64,000 nt of DNA from Deinococcus metalli (GCF_014201805.1 NZ_JACHFK010000006.1:255520-319519), one strand, 5' to 3'. Counted from the stretch's first letter, positions 54,784 through 63,896 are shown. The notes: a model not told the origin generated them from the letters alone. Numbers and translations: made by a program.

Positions 54784-55671
54784 GTGGCCCTGAATCCGGA
54801 GCACCTGCTGACCTTTGCCCGTGTGGCCCGGCTGGGAAGCCTCAGCGCCGCCGCCGGGGAGCTGAATCTCACGCAGCCTGCCGTGTCCAGCCAGCTCAAG
54901 CTGCTGGCGCACGCGGTCGGCGAGCCGCTGTTCACCCGGCACCGCAGCGGCGTGACCCTCACGGACGCCGGGTCGGCCCTACTCCCGCACGCACAGGCGC
55001 TGTCCCGCGTGCTGGACGGCGCGCGCACCGTGATTCAAGAGCGGCGGGGCCTGGAGGCTGGCCTGCTTCGCCTCGCTGCGAGCAGCACCATCGCTGCCGG
55101 CCTGCTGCCCGGCCTGCTCGCCACGTACCACGGCCGGCATCCCGCCGTGGCCTTCCACATCCGCCAGGGAAACACCCAGGAGGTGCTGGCCGCCCTTCAG
55201 GCTGGCGCGGTCGAGATCGCACTGATCGAGGGACCGGGCGGCCCCGTGCTCCCTGAGTGGCAGCGGCAGGTCTTCGCACACGACGAACTCGTGCTGGTGG
55301 GGGCTCCTGGCTTCACGCCCGACCCGTCCGCCCCGCTGCCGCTGATCTGGCGCGAGCGCGGCAGCGGCACCCGCGAGGTGGCCGAACAGGCGCTCGCCGC
55401 AGCGGCGCTGGTCACGTCCAGCCGACTGGAACTGCCGGGCACGGACGCGGTCAAGGAGGCAGTCATCCAGGGCCTGGGCGCCGCGATCCTGCCAGAACTG
55501 CGGGTGCGGCGGGATCTGGAGTTCGGGGTGCTGACACGGCTGCCGCTGGACCTGCCGGGCCTGCGCCGCCCACTCACCCGTGTGAGCCTGGAGACGGAGC
55601 AGCTCTCCCACGCCGCCCGCGCCTTCCTGGGTGTGCTGCACGGCCATCACAGCGGGCCGACTGGAGACTGA
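54784..55671 (+). CDS. LysR-family transcriptional regulator
   Basis: A 295-residue regulator. The N-terminal HTH is LLTFARVARLGSLSAAAGELNLTQPAVSSQLKLLAHAVGEPLFTRHRSGVTLTDAG. The effector domain (VAFHIRQGNTQEVLAALQAGAVEIALIEG, then GSGTREVAEQAL and VKEAVIQGLGAAILPEL) is like that of the CysB/CbbR/YeiE branch, where small anions or sulfur compounds are sensed. Two GTG codons are adjacent (54781, 54784), and the second lies 6 bases after TAATAT and is preferred. It probably controls the divergent permease. Confidence 0.92.
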   Translation: MALNPEHLLTFARVARLGSLSAAAGELNLTQPAVSSQLKLLAHAVGEPLFTRHRSGVTLTDAGSALLPHAQALSRVLDGARTVIQERRGLEAGLLRLAASSTIAAGLLPGLLATYHGRHPAVAFHIRQGNTQEVLAALQAGAVEIALIEGPGGPVLPEWQRQVFAHDELVLVGAPGFTPDPSAPLPLIWRERGSGTREVAEQALAAAALVTSSRLELPGTDAVKEAVIQGLGAAILPELRVRRDLEFGVLTRLPLDLPGLRRPLTRVSLETEQLSHAARAFLGVLHGHHSGPTGD

Positions 55672-55785
55672 ACCCCGTGCCCGGCGCGTCCGGAGACCGT
55701 GCCGGGGTGGCGGCACTCGTCTCGGCTGTTGTCCGATTCTCCATCCTGCCCGCTGTGCTGCACGCTCGGCCGGTAGCATGGCGCT

Positions 55786-56577
55786 GTGGACGTCCTCGCT
55801 CCGTATCTGCCGACCCTCTACCTGATCGTGCGCGGCCTGGCGGTGCTGTGCCTGATCCACGCCATCGCCACGCGACAGCAGCCGTACCTGATGATCATGC
55901 TGGGCCTGGGCGCCGTGCTGGGCAGCCTCTTCGGGCTGGCGTTCACGGTGTACTACGCCTTCGCCGTGCTGTTTCCGGCGATGCGCGGCGGCTCGCGGGC
56001 CGCGGGCCGGGCCGTGGCGCGCGGCGTGGACGCCCTCAAACCCCTCGACCTGCGCATCCGCGACGCGCAGGCCGAACTCGCCGAGAGCGACACCCTGCAA
56101 AACCGCGCGGACCTCGCGGCGCTCCAGGCCCGCGCAGGCCGCCAGGACGACGCGCAGGCCACTCTAGAGCCCCTGCTGCGCGGCCTGTACGCCGACGATC
56201 CGGTGGTGCTGCTCACCAGCGCCGAACTCGACCTGGCCCGGCAGCACCCGGCCGACGCCGAGGCGAAACTGAACAAGGTCGACCTGAAGACCAGCGCCGC
56301 CACGCGCACCCGCACGCTGACCCTGCTGGCCCAGGCCCAGGAGGCCCAGGGCAAGCCCGACGCCGACGCCACCTTCCAGCAGGCGATGGTCGCCGCCACG
56401 ACCGAGGAACCCCGCGCCCGCTACGCCGCCTTCCTGGTCCGGCAGGGCCGGGGTGGAGAGGCCCGAGCGGTCCTGGAGCAGATGGCCAAGACCGAATCCC
56501 GCGCCACGGCGCTGTACCGCCGGCAGGAACGCGAGTGGTTCCAGATGGCGGCGGGCCTGCGCCGGGACCTCAGGTAG
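55786..56577 (+). CDS. Membrane-anchored tetratricopeptide-repeat protein
   Basis: A 263-residue protein. Two N-terminal hydrophobic helices (LYLIVRGLAVLCLIHAIA and YLMIMLGLGAVLGSLFGLAFTVYYAFAVLF) are followed by a soluble helical domain. Helix pairs with TPR-like spacing are visible: LQNRADLAALQARAGRQDDAQATLEPLLRG, VLLTSAELDLARQHPADAEAKLN, LTLLAQAQEAQGKPDADATFQQAM and YAAFLVRQGRGGEARAVLEQM. The GTG lies 6 bases after TAGCAT (leaderless). The 3-prime end overlaps the next gene by 8 bases, tail to tail. Confidence 0.75.
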   Translation: MDVLAPYLPTLYLIVRGLAVLCLIHAIATRQQPYLMIMLGLGAVLGSLFGLAFTVYYAFAVLFPAMRGGSRAAGRAVARGVDALKPLDLRIRDAQAELAESDTLQNRADLAALQARAGRQDDAQATLEPLLRGLYADDPVVLLTSAELDLARQHPADAEAKLNKVDLKTSAATRTRTLTLLAQAQEAQGKPDADATFQQAMVAATTEEPRARYAAFLVRQGRGGEARAVLEQMAKTESRATALYRRQEREWFQMAAGLRRDLR

Positions 56578-57196
56578 GGTTGAGAAGGGCCAGGACGTTG
56601 CGGGCAGCCGGTTCGTCGCCGGCCGTGCGGAAAGCGGTCAGGGCGAGGGTCCACTCGGCCGCCGCCTCCGCCGCGTGACCGTGGGCGGCGTGCCACTCGC
56701 CCAGCCCCCGGTGGGCACAGCCCACGGCGACAGAGTCCGTCGTCCGCTGCGCGCACAGCAGCGAGGTCTCGAAGTGGGAGCGGGACTCTGTGGCCCGGCC
56801 CAGGTGCAGCGCGACCAGCCCGAGCTCATAGGCGTTGATGGCCACCGCGAGGTCGTCGTCGCCCAGCGCGGCAATGAGGCGGCGTTCCTCCTCGAAACAC
56901 GACCACGCGGCCGTCCAGTTGTCCGCCATGCGCTCCACCATGCCGAGCTGATGGAGCAGCACATGCTCGGTCTGGAGGGTGCCGCTGGCCTGCGCGTCCT
57001 GCCGGAGCGCGCCGTAGATGGCGCGGGCACGTCCGAGGTGGCCGGTGGACGCCGCACAGTACCCCAGGTTGAAGCGGGCCTCGAAGATGCCCTCGGGCGG
57101 CGTGGTGGGATCGTCCAGCACGGCCTGGAACAGGACTTCCGCCGCCGCGTAGTCGCCCCGGGTGTACCGCGCCCAGCCCTGCCGAAGTCGGTCCAT
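56570..57196 (-). CDS. Tetratricopeptide-repeat protein, soluble
   Basis: A 208-residue cytoplasmic protein made of about five TPR-like units: LRQGWARYTRGDYAAAEVLFQAVL, FNLGYCAASTGHLGRARAIYGAL, HQLGMVERMADNWTAAWSCFEEE, YELGLVALHLGRATESRSHFETSL and HRGLGEWHAAHGHAAEAAAEWTLAL. It is a scaffold, and its partner is unknown. CACAGT lies 6 bases before the ATG in the leaderless position. It converges on the other TPR gene and overlaps its last 8 bases. Confidence 0.75.
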   Translation of the reverse strand: MDRLRQGWARYTRGDYAAAEVLFQAVLDDPTTPPEGIFEARFNLGYCAASTGHLGRARAIYGALRQDAQASGTLQTEHVLLHQLGMVERMADNWTAAWSCFEEERRLIAALGDDDLAVAINAYELGLVALHLGRATESRSHFETSLLCAQRTTDSVAVGCAHRGLGEWHAAHGHAAEAAAEWTLALTAFRTAGDEPAARNVLALLNPT

Positions 57197-57247
57197 GGCG
57201 TCACTGTGAGGGTGGTTCGCGCGTCCAGCAAGGGCGGTAGGCCATTC

Positions 57248-57265
57248 ATATTACCCGGGTGATAT
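57248..57265. promoter_or_regulatory. Palindromic operator candidate of the DUF2239 operon
   Basis: ATATTACCCGGGTGATAT is palindromic at 16 of 18 positions. The right half-site GGGTGATAT recurs as GGGTAATAT at 57285-57293, 28 bases further. The second copy contains the -10 (TAATAT) that ends 6 bases before the DUF2239 ATG. A protein binding both copies would control this operon directly. The palindrome is also 51 bases upstream of the TPR gene on the other strand. Confidence 0.55.
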
Positions 57266-57299
57266 TGCCACCTGCTTTTTCGCCGGGTAATATCCGGGC

Positions 57300-57869
57300 A
57301 TGGACGCCACCCCCACCTACACCGTCTTCCTCGGCCAGCGCCGGCTTCTCACCGCCCCGCTGCGCGAGGTGCTCACGACCCTCAAGACGCTGGAGCGCAC
57401 CGGCACGGAACCGCTGCTGATCTTCAACGACCAGACCGGACGCACCGTGGACTTCGACCTCAGCGGCTCGCTGGACGACGTACTCGCCCGCGAGGACCCC
57501 GCGCCGGCCAGATCCGGCCCCGGCCGCCCGAAACTCGGCGTGGTCTCGCGCGAGGTCAGCCTGCTGCCCCGCCACTGGGAGTGGCTGGAGGCGTGGCCGA
57601 ACGGCGCCTCCGCCGCCCTGCGCCGCGTGATCGACGAGGCCCGCAAGGCCGACCCGGCGGCCGAACGCCGGCGCATGGCCGTGCTTCCCACGGACCGCTT
57701 CCTGACCGTCATGGGCGGCGACCTGCCCGGCGCGGAGGACGTCAGCCGCGCGCTGTACGCCGGCGACGGCGCCACCTTCCGCGCCCTGGTCGCCGCGTGG
57801 CCCGAGGACGTCCGTCTGCACGTCCTGCACCTCGCCGCCCCGGCCTTCGAGACGGGGGAGGGCACGTGA
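57300..57869 (+). CDS. DUF2239-family protein
   Basis: A 189-residue protein. It opens TYTVFLGQRRLLTAPLREVLTTLK and continues with LLIFNDQTGRTVDFDLSGSLDDVL and GRPKLGVVSREVSLLPRHWEWLEAWPNGASAALRRVIDEAR, the conserved block of DUF2239. LLPRHWEWLEAQPGGASAALRRLVDEAR-like helices resemble a ribbon-helix-helix DNA-binding unit, so a role in DNA binding is possible but unproven. It is the first gene of a three-gene overlapped operon. The ATG lies 6 bases after TAATAT (leaderless). Confidence 0.8.
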   Translation: MDATPTYTVFLGQRRLLTAPLREVLTTLKTLERTGTEPLLIFNDQTGRTVDFDLSGSLDDVLAREDPAPARSGPGRPKLGVVSREVSLLPRHWEWLEAWPNGASAALRRVIDEARKADPAAERRRMAVLPTDRFLTVMGGDLPGAEDVSRALYAGDGATFRALVAAWPEDVRLHVLHLAAPAFETGEGT

Positions 57870-58183
57870 GCCCTGTGCTCCCCACGCCCCGGCCCGGCGT
57901 GGCCCGCGTCACGCACGTTCCGTCCGGACGCAGCCTGCTCGTCCCGAGCGTGAACGTGGACGCCTTCCTGAACCGGACACGCTTCGAACTGATGACCGGA
58001 ACCCACCGCCACGCGGCGCTGCAACGCGACTGGACCGGAGACGGCGCGGCCGCCTTCACCTTCGACGTGCTCGACACGCTGACGCCCGGCGACGCCACCC
58101 CCGCCACCCTGCGCGACGACCTCGAGGAGCTGCTGACCCTGTGGCAGGAAAAACTGAACCGCCCGGCGGCCCTGTGTTACTGA
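57866..58183 (+). CDS. Degenerate GIY-YIG nuclease-like protein
   Basis: A 105-residue protein. LNRTRFELMTGTHRHAALQRDWTGDGAAAFTFDVLDTL matches the body of the small GIY-YIG nuclease family (helix with Arg, then LQxDWxxxGxxAFxFEVLxxL), and the helix LRDDLEELLTLWQEKL matches the C-terminus. The N-terminal beta-hairpin that normally reads GIY...YIG is here VARVTHVPSGRSLLVPS, so the catalytic Tyr residues are gone. It is probably a binding protein rather than a nuclease. The GTG overlaps the DUF2239 stop (GTGA). Confidence 0.65.
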   Translation: MSPVLPTPRPGVARVTHVPSGRSLLVPSVNVDAFLNRTRFELMTGTHRHAALQRDWTGDGAAAFTFDVLDTLTPGDATPATLRDDLEELLTLWQEKLNRPAALCY

Positions 58184-58779
58184 CGCCCGACCTGACCGCC
58201 GAGCAGCTCGAACGGCTCGCCCGCCAGGACGCCCCGGACGTGCGGGCCGCCGTCGCCGCCCACCCGAACACGCCGCCCCACGTGCTGAGCGCCCTGGCCC
58301 CGGAGTTCCCCGGCGAGGTGCTCGGCAACCCCGGCCTGCCCCTATTGCGGCTCGCGCACCCAGGCCTGGTCCTCGAGTGGCCGCGCGCCACCCAGCTGAT
58401 CCTGATCCGGCACGCGCGGGCGCCCCGCTGGCTGCGCCGCTACGCGCTCACGCACGCACAGAGCGACTATCAGGTGGCGCTGGCGACCAACCCTGCCCTG
58501 GAGGCCGAGACCGTGGCCGTCCTGGCCGCCCATCCCGCATGGCAGGTGCGCGCCCGGATCGCCGCCCGGCCCGACCTGCCTGCCGCGCTGATCGAGGCGC
58601 TGGCCGCCGATCCGGACTACGGCGTGCGGATGTACATCGCGGCCCGCGCCGACCTGCCCGAGTCCGGCGTGGCCCGCCTGCGCCGCGACTCCTCCGTGTT
58701 CGTGCGGCAGGTGCTGGAACAGACGCAGCGCGCCGGGCTGGCCGCCTTCTTCCTGGGCCTGTGCGTGCTTGGCCTGTAG
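58174..58779 (+). CDS. Leucine-rich-repeat-variant (LRV/HEAT-like) repeat protein
   Basis: A 201-residue alpha-solenoid. Repeats of about 24 residues recur: VRAAVAAHPNTPPHVLSALA, YQVALATNPALEAETVAVLAA, VRARIAARPDLPAALIEALAA and VRMYIAARADLPESGVARL. It ends with a short hydrophobic stretch (AAFFLGLCVLGL). The GTG at 58174 overlaps the upstream gene by 10 bases, and an in-frame GTG at 58141 is also possible. A clear paralogue lies at 62585-63187. Such solenoids usually bind proteins or nucleic acid. Confidence 0.75.
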   Translation: MLLTPDLTAEQLERLARQDAPDVRAAVAAHPNTPPHVLSALAPEFPGEVLGNPGLPLLRLAHPGLVLEWPRATQLILIRHARAPRWLRRYALTHAQSDYQVALATNPALEAETVAVLAAHPAWQVRARIAARPDLPAALIEALAADPDYGVRMYIAARADLPESGVARLRRDSSVFVRQVLEQTQRAGLAAFFLGLCVLGL

Positions 58780-58975
58780 GCCCGCGCTCCAGTGGCCTGC
58801 TCTATGTTCCCGCTGTCGGACGGGTGAAATGAGGGCTGGAGTGCGGGCGGTGAGGGATCGGGACAACCGAGACCACGGGGTTGAAACAGAAACGTCGTGT
58901 CACGGGTAAAACGGAGCTCCAACCAGACGACACAGTCCCGCCTCGGCGGGGCGTGGTCCTTGATCCAAGGAAAAA

Positions 58976-58995
58976 CCCCCACCTTTCGGCGGGGG
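58976..58995 (-). terminator. Terminator of rplKAJL
   Basis: On the minus strand CCCCCGCC, a GAAA tetraloop and GGTGGGGG (one G-U pair) are followed by TTTTT. It starts 23 bases after the rplL stop and ends the ribosomal operon before the accessory genes. The rest of the gap 58780-59017 shows nothing else. Confidence 0.9.
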
Positions 58996-59017
58996 CTGCA
59001 CTCCGGTGGGAGGGGAC

Positions 59018-59383
<366 letters not shown>

Positions 59384-59443
59384 GGTGGTGTCCTCCAGAA
59401 GTGAAGTGGGTGGTGCGGGTGGTGCTGGAGCGGGAAACGCGCT

Positions 59444-59941
59444 TTACGCGCCCTGCTCTTCGAGTTTGGTCTTGTACGCTTCGAGGATGCCCACGAAGTT
59501 CGACAGGTGGGCGCTGAGCACGCCGACCAGTTCGGCCTGCAGCTGCTGCTTGCTGCCGAGGCTGGCCAGACGCTGCACGACGGCGACGTCCACCTTGTTG
59601 CCCTCGACGAAGCCGCCCTTGATGGCCGGGATGCCCTTGTCATTGCCCTTGGCCGCGTCGCTCAGCGCCTTGGCCACGCCGGCCGGGTCGTCCTGGGCCA
59701 GCACCAGGGCGCTGGGGCCCTTGAGCGCGTCCGTGAAGTCACGGCCGCCTTCTTGCAGGGCGATGTTGATCAGGGTGTTCTTGGCAACGATGAGCTGCCC
59801 GCCCTTCTCGCGGATGTCCTTGCGCAGTTTGCCCAGCTGGCCGGCAGTCAGGCCCTGGTAGTCGACGACGTAGAACGTCTCGATGTCCGTCAGGCTCTTC
59901 TGCAGGCTGCCCAGGGTCTGCTGGTTCTTTTCGTTCGCCAC
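59444..59941 (-). CDS. rplJ: 50S ribosomal protein L10
   Basis: A 165-residue stalk base protein that holds the L7/L12 dimers. The N-terminus [50 protein letters not shown] and the C-terminal helix that binds L12 ([20 protein letters not shown]) are typical. It starts at GTG with GGAGG upstream. In bacteria the L10-L12 complex can repress its own leader RNA, here 59942-60154. Confidence 0.97.
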   Translation of the reverse strand: MANEKNQQTLGSLQKSLTDIETFYVVDYQGLTAGQLGKLRKDIREKGGQLIVAKNTLINIALQEGGRDFTDALKGPSALVLAQDDPAGVAKALSDAAKGNDKGIPAIKGGFVEGNKVDVAVVQRLASLGSKQQLQAELVGVLSAHLSNFVGILEAYKTKLEEQGA

Positions 59942-60154
59942 GCAGTACCTCCAGTGTGGGAACAAGTCCAGGTGCAGTGGGTGCAGTCTTTCAACATGCG
60001 GTCGCAACCTGGCAACTCGGCGGGATCTTTAAACGTTGGCGCGTCCCCGCTGTCTTTGGTGCCGGAATGAGGGCGTATTGGAAAGGTGCGTTGCTGCACC
60101 GGGGTGCCGATGGTGGGTGGGGAAGATGGCGCGGGGCCAGCGTCCCCAGGTGGA
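59942..60154 (-). promoter_or_regulatory. rplJ leader region
   Basis: The 213-base gap between rplA and rplJ is long for this operon and is where many bacteria place the L10(L12)4-binding leader and an attenuator for rplJL. I see a purine-rich AAAGA-containing stretch near 60018-60050 but could not fold a confident consensus, and no clear promoter pair. This entry rests on position more than on sequence. Confidence 0.35.
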
Positions 60155-60848
<694 letters not shown>

Positions 60849-60856
<8 letters not shown>

Positions 60857-61283
60857 TGGGGGCCCCCTCGATGGTCACGCCCATGGAGCGGGCGGTGCCG
60901 GCGACCGTGTTCGCGGCGGCTTCAACGCTGCCGGCGTTCAGGTCGGGCATCTTGGTCTTCGCGATTTCCAGCACCTGATCCCAGTTGAGCTTGCCGACCT
61001 TGGCCTTGTTGGGGGTCGGGCTGCCCTTCTGCAGGCCGGCGGCCTTGCGGATCAGGTAGCTCATCGGGGGGGTCTTGGTGATGAAGGTGAAGCTGCGGTC
61101 AGCGAAAATGGTGATCTCGACCGGGATGATCGCGTCGCCCTTGTCCGCCGTCTGGGCGTTGAAGGCCTTCGTGAACTCCATGATGTTCGCCCCGTACTGA
61201 CCGAGGGCCGGGCCGACGGGCGGGGCCGGCGTGGCCTTCCCAGCCGGGAGTTGCAGCTTGACAATCCCCATGACTTTCTTCAT
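60849..61283 (-). CDS. rplK: 50S ribosomal protein L11
   Basis: A 144-residue protein that binds 23S rRNA at the GTPase centre. [40 protein letters not shown] is the family signature, and the C-terminal RNA-binding domain ends [33 protein letters not shown] precedes the ATG. It heads rplK-rplA-rplJ-rplL behind its own promoter (61401-61430). Confidence 0.98.
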
Positions 61284-61314
61284 TTGGTTCCTCCTTAGCT
61301 CCCCCAGCGCGCGG

Positions 61315-61430
61315 CCGAACTGATTACGTTCGGGCGACTCCGGGGTGCTGGCGCTAAGTCCTGCGTTCGCCCGTGCGGGCGAATTGACAGCAACTTTTCG
61401 ATTTTACTGCACGGCGGCCCACCTTGCCAA
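61315..61430 (-). promoter_or_regulatory. Promoter and structured leader of rplKAJL
   Basis: On the minus strand TTGGCA (61425-61430), 18 bases and TAAAAT (61401-61406) form a strong promoter just past nusG. Two hairpins follow in the leader: TTCGCCCG / CGGGCGAA (61366-61383) and CCGAAC / GTTCGG (61315-61333, 7-base loop). They are candidates for the L1-binding translational operator. Confidence 0.7.
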
Positions 61431-61447
61431 GTCGGCTGGGCGGGGGC

Positions 61448-62020
61448 TTACTTGGCGACCTGGGAGAAGTCGAGTTCCACCGGCGTCTCGCGGCCGAAGA
61501 TGCTGACGAGCACCTTGACCTTCGCCTGCGGAATGTTGACCTCGCTGACCACGCCGCTGAAGTCCGCGAACGGGCCGCCGGTGACGCGCACCATGTCGCC
61601 CGCCTTGAAGTCCACCTTCACGCGCGGCGCTTCCTCGACCTTGGGCTGCGCGGCCACGCCGACCGAGGTCAGCAGCCGCTGCACCTCGTCGAACGACAGC
61701 GGCACGGGCCGGGTCGCGGTGCCGACGAAGCCCGTCACACCGTTCGTGCCGCGCACGACTTCCCACGACTCGCCCAGCTCGCCGGGCGCGTCGTCGTCCT
61801 CGACGTCCATCTGCACGAAGACGTACCCGGGGAAGAGCTTGCGCTGGACGGTTTCTTTCTTGCCGCCCTCGCGCAGTTCCACGGCGTCCTCGGTGGGCTG
61901 CAGCACTTGGAAGATCTTGGTGCCGCGCATGCCGAGTTTGCTCGCGCGTTCCATCAGCTGGCTCTCCACGCGGTCTTCCTGACCCACGTAGGTATGCACC
62001 GCGTACCACTCGATGCTCAT
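61448..62020 (-). CDS. nusG: Transcription termination/antitermination factor NusG
   Basis: A 190-residue factor that binds RNA polymerase and links it to Rho or the ribosome. The NGN domain begins [26 protein letters not shown] and includes [15 protein letters not shown]. The KOW domain is [46 protein letters not shown]. It overlaps secE by ATGA. Longer upstream frames fall inside secE and were rejected. Confidence 0.97.
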   Translation of the reverse strand: MSIEWYAVHTYVGQEDRVESQLMERASKLGMRGTKIFQVLQPTEDAVELREGGKKETVQRKLFPGYVFVQMDVEDDDAPGELGESWEVVRGTNGVTGFVGTATRPVPLSFDEVQRLLTSVGVAAQPKVEEAPRVKVDFKAGDMVRVTGGPFADFSGVVSEVNIPQAKVKVLVSIFGRETPVELDFSQVAK

Positions 62021-62208
62021 GCGATCCTGCCCTGAAGGATCACGCGCAGCAGGGCGCCGAAGCCCACGTCCATCAGCCACACGACCAGCGTGAGGGCCAC
62101 GACGAAGATGAGCACAGCCTGCGTGCCCTCGAGCACCTGGGCGCGCGTGGGCCACGAGACGCGGGACAGTTCCGCGCGCGAGTCGCGGAAATACTGGATC
62201 AAGTTCAT
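62017..62208 (-). CDS. secE: Preprotein translocase subunit SecE
   Basis: A 63-residue single-span form. An amphipathic surface helix ([27 protein letters not shown]) with the conserved VSWPTR is followed by one transmembrane helix ([24 protein letters not shown]). It clamps SecY in the Sec translocon. Its stop overlaps the nusG start (4 bases), the classical secE-nusG arrangement. Confidence 0.95.
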   Translation of the reverse strand: MNLIQYFRDSRAELSRVSWPTRAQVLEGTQAVLIFVVALTLVVWLMDVGFGALLRVILQGRIA

Positions 62209-62278
62209 GCCTTCACCTGCGTCAGTACGTGAGAAAGGAGGTCGGCGCGCGGCCGGGCGCGGGGGCCCGGAGCCGGCA

Positions 62279-62446
62279 TCAGACCTTCTTCTCCTTGAAG
62301 ACCACGTGCTTTTTCGCCACGGGGTCGTACTTGCGCAGCTCCATCTTGGCCTGCGTGTTGCGGCGGTTCTTGGTGGTCGTGTAGTAGAAGCCAGTGCCTG
62401 CGCTGCTTTCCATCTTCACGATGATGCGGGGGCCGTCCTTCGCCAT
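62279..62446 (-). CDS. rpmG: 50S ribosomal protein L33
   Basis: A 55-residue protein: [55 protein letters not shown] pattern, shown here by its conserved [13 protein letters not shown] and [10 protein letters not shown]. It lacks the CxxC zinc pairs, so it is the zinc-free form. AAGGAG precedes the ATG. secE follows 70 bases later, with a GC-rich hairpin between. No tRNA-Trp lies between them, unlike in some bacteria. Confidence 0.95.
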   Translation of the reverse strand: MAKDGPRIIVKMESSAGTGFYYTTTKNRRNTQAKMELRKYDPVAKKHVVFKEKKV

Positions 62447-62539
62447 GTGACTCTCCTTTCGCAGTCCGTTCCTGTCGGTGGAGCTGCTCCCAGCGCCCAC
62501 TTTCGCAGGGTGCCCGTGACCGGGCGTTCGCTGGTAAAA

Positions 62540-62595
62540 GCCCGCCTTCTGGCGGGCAACATTCCAATTATAGGCACCTGACGCTCAACTGTCCA
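62540..62595 (-). promoter_or_regulatory. Promoter of rpmG-secE-nusG with a hairpin at the predicted mRNA 5-prime end
   Basis: On the minus strand TGGACA (62590-62595), 17 bases and TATAAT (62567-62572) form a consensus promoter. Its -35 lies inside the last codons and stop region of the LRV gene. Transcription should start near 62560, three bases before a perfect 7-bp hairpin (GCCCGCC / GGCGGGC, 62540-62557) that is followed by TTTT. The hairpin may end LRV transcripts, cap the rpmG mRNA, or both. Confidence 0.75.
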
Positions 62596-63187
62596 CTGCC
62601 GCGCCGGTCCGGCCCTGGCACTGCCGGAGCACCTGCCGCACGAACCGGGACGGATCGCCCCCCAGCGCCCCACGCTCGGTCGGACCAAGGTCGGTCCGGC
62701 TGGCGACGGCCAGGCGCACGCTGTCGTCCGGGTCGTGCAGCAGTCGGCGCAGCAGGGCAGGGGGCAGGTCCGGGCGCGCCGCGATCCTGGCCCGCACCAG
62801 CCACGCGGTATGGGCCGCCAGTGTTTCCACCGTTTCGGCCCCCAGCCGTGGATGACGCGCCAGGGCCACCTGCACCTCCACGGATGGATGGCGGCGCAGT
62901 GCGGCCAGCAGCCACCCGGGCGCGTCTCCAAGCTGCAGCAGGGCGAGCAGGGACGGCACCGGCCAGCGCCCCACCATGTCCGGCTGTGCCAGCCGCAGCA
63001 GCGGCAACGCCGGGTTGCCCAGCACCTCAGCAGGAAACCCGGCAGCCAGCGTGCCCAGGATGGCCGCCGGCGTATTCGGATGCGCGGCCACGGCCCGCCG
63101 CACGCCCGCGTTCCGGTGCAGCGACAGGTTCGCCAGCTCGGCGGCGGTCAGGTGAGGATCGAGGGTGGCACGTTCGTCGGGCAGCAT
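62585..63187 (-). CDS. Leucine-rich-repeat-variant (LRV/HEAT-like) repeat protein, paralogue of 58174
   Basis: A 200-residue alpha-solenoid. The first repeats (VRRAVAAHPNTPAAILGTLAAGFPAEVLGNPALPLLRLAQPDMV) match the protein at 58174 nearly residue for residue, as do VQVALARHPRLGAETVETLAA and VRARIAARPDLPPALLRRLL. It lacks the hydrophobic C-terminal end of that protein. It sits between tuf and rpmG, within the translation cluster. The function is unknown, and the repeats suggest a binding scaffold. Confidence 0.75.
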   Translation of the reverse strand: MLPDERATLDPHLTAAELANLSLHRNAGVRRAVAAHPNTPAAILGTLAAGFPAEVLGNPALPLLRLAQPDMVGRWPVPSLLALLQLGDAPGWLLAALRRHPSVEVQVALARHPRLGAETVETLAAHTAWLVRARIAARPDLPPALLRRLLHDPDDSVRLAVASRTDLGPTERGALGGDPSRFVRQVLRQCQGRTGAAVDS

Positions 63188-63274
63188 TTGGGCGACCTCC
63201 GAGCAGGAGAGCGTTCACCACCAGCATGCAGCGGCGGCGGCCGGCCAGCCCGGTACGGCCCGAGGAACACGCGC

Positions 63275-63835
63275 TCAGGACGAGGGGCTGGCGTCTGCCG
63301 GGAGGCCGGTGGGAAATCCGTCGATGCTGCGGACGTTCTTCTGTTGCTGGTACGCTCCGAGTTCCGCGGGCGTCTTTCTGGCCGCCCAGTCGTTCAGATC
63401 CTCACGGTCGGCCACATGATCCATCAGCGGTACGGCCATGCCGCACGACGTCTGCACCACGTCCACGTCCAGTACATAGACCTGCCGTGCACCGGGCAGT
63501 GGCGGGAACAGCGCCGCGTGCTCGGCCCACTCGGCATCCACGGGCTGGATCATCCGGGCCGTGCCGTACAGCCGCAGGATCAGGGGCGGGCCCTCCAGCG
63601 CACAGAACATCAGCGTCATCCGCGGCACCTGGAGCACGTGCGCGGCCGTCTCGTTGCCGCTGCCGGTCACGTTCAGCCACGCCACGCGGTTCGGCCCCAG
63701 TACCCGCAGGCTGTCCATGCCCTTGGGCGACACGTTCACCCGGCCGTCCGGCGCGGCCGTTCCCACGAAATACAGGTGCTGCGCCTCGATGAAGGCGCGC
63801 AGGTGGTCGCTGAGTGCGGGCATCTGTTTGGCCAT
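63275..63835 (-). CDS. Pyridoxamine 5'-phosphate oxidase-family flavin/F420-type protein
   Basis: A 186-residue split-barrel protein. [85 protein letters not shown], seen here as the VSPKG and [11 protein letters not shown] motifs, is the typical FMN-binding barrel of the PNPOx-like group. It is likely an oxidoreductase or flavin carrier rather than the vitamin B6 enzyme itself. TACCCT lies 5 bases before the ATG. A longer frame to 63943 enters the tuf terminator and was rejected. Confidence 0.82.
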   Translation of the reverse strand: MAKQMPALSDHLRAFIEAQHLYFVGTAAPDGRVNVSPKGMDSLRVLGPNRVAWLNVTGSGNETAAHVLQVPRMTLMFCALEGPPLILRLYGTARMIQPVDAEWAEHAALFPPLPGARQVYVLDVDVVQTSCGMAVPLMDHVADREDLNDWAARKTPAELGAYQQQKNVRSIDGFPTGLPADASPSS

Positions 63836-63854
63836 ACCCGAGGGTACCAATGAA

Positions 63855-63882
63855 GACGGGGAGGCCCGCAGGCCTCCCCGTC
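63855..63882 (-). terminator. Terminator of tuf
   Basis: A perfect 12-bp stem (GACGGGGAGGCC / GGCCTCCCCGTC) with a CGCA loop starts 14 bases after the tuf stop. In the minus direction it is followed by TTCATT. Confidence 0.8.
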
Positions 63883-63896
63883 CACTCAGGGCTGAC

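Noticed and set aside
62209..62278. tRNA-Trp gene between rpmG and secE, as in some bacteria
   Set aside because: The 70 bases contain a GC hairpin and a ribosome-binding site but no cloverleaf, TTCRA loop or anticodon arm.
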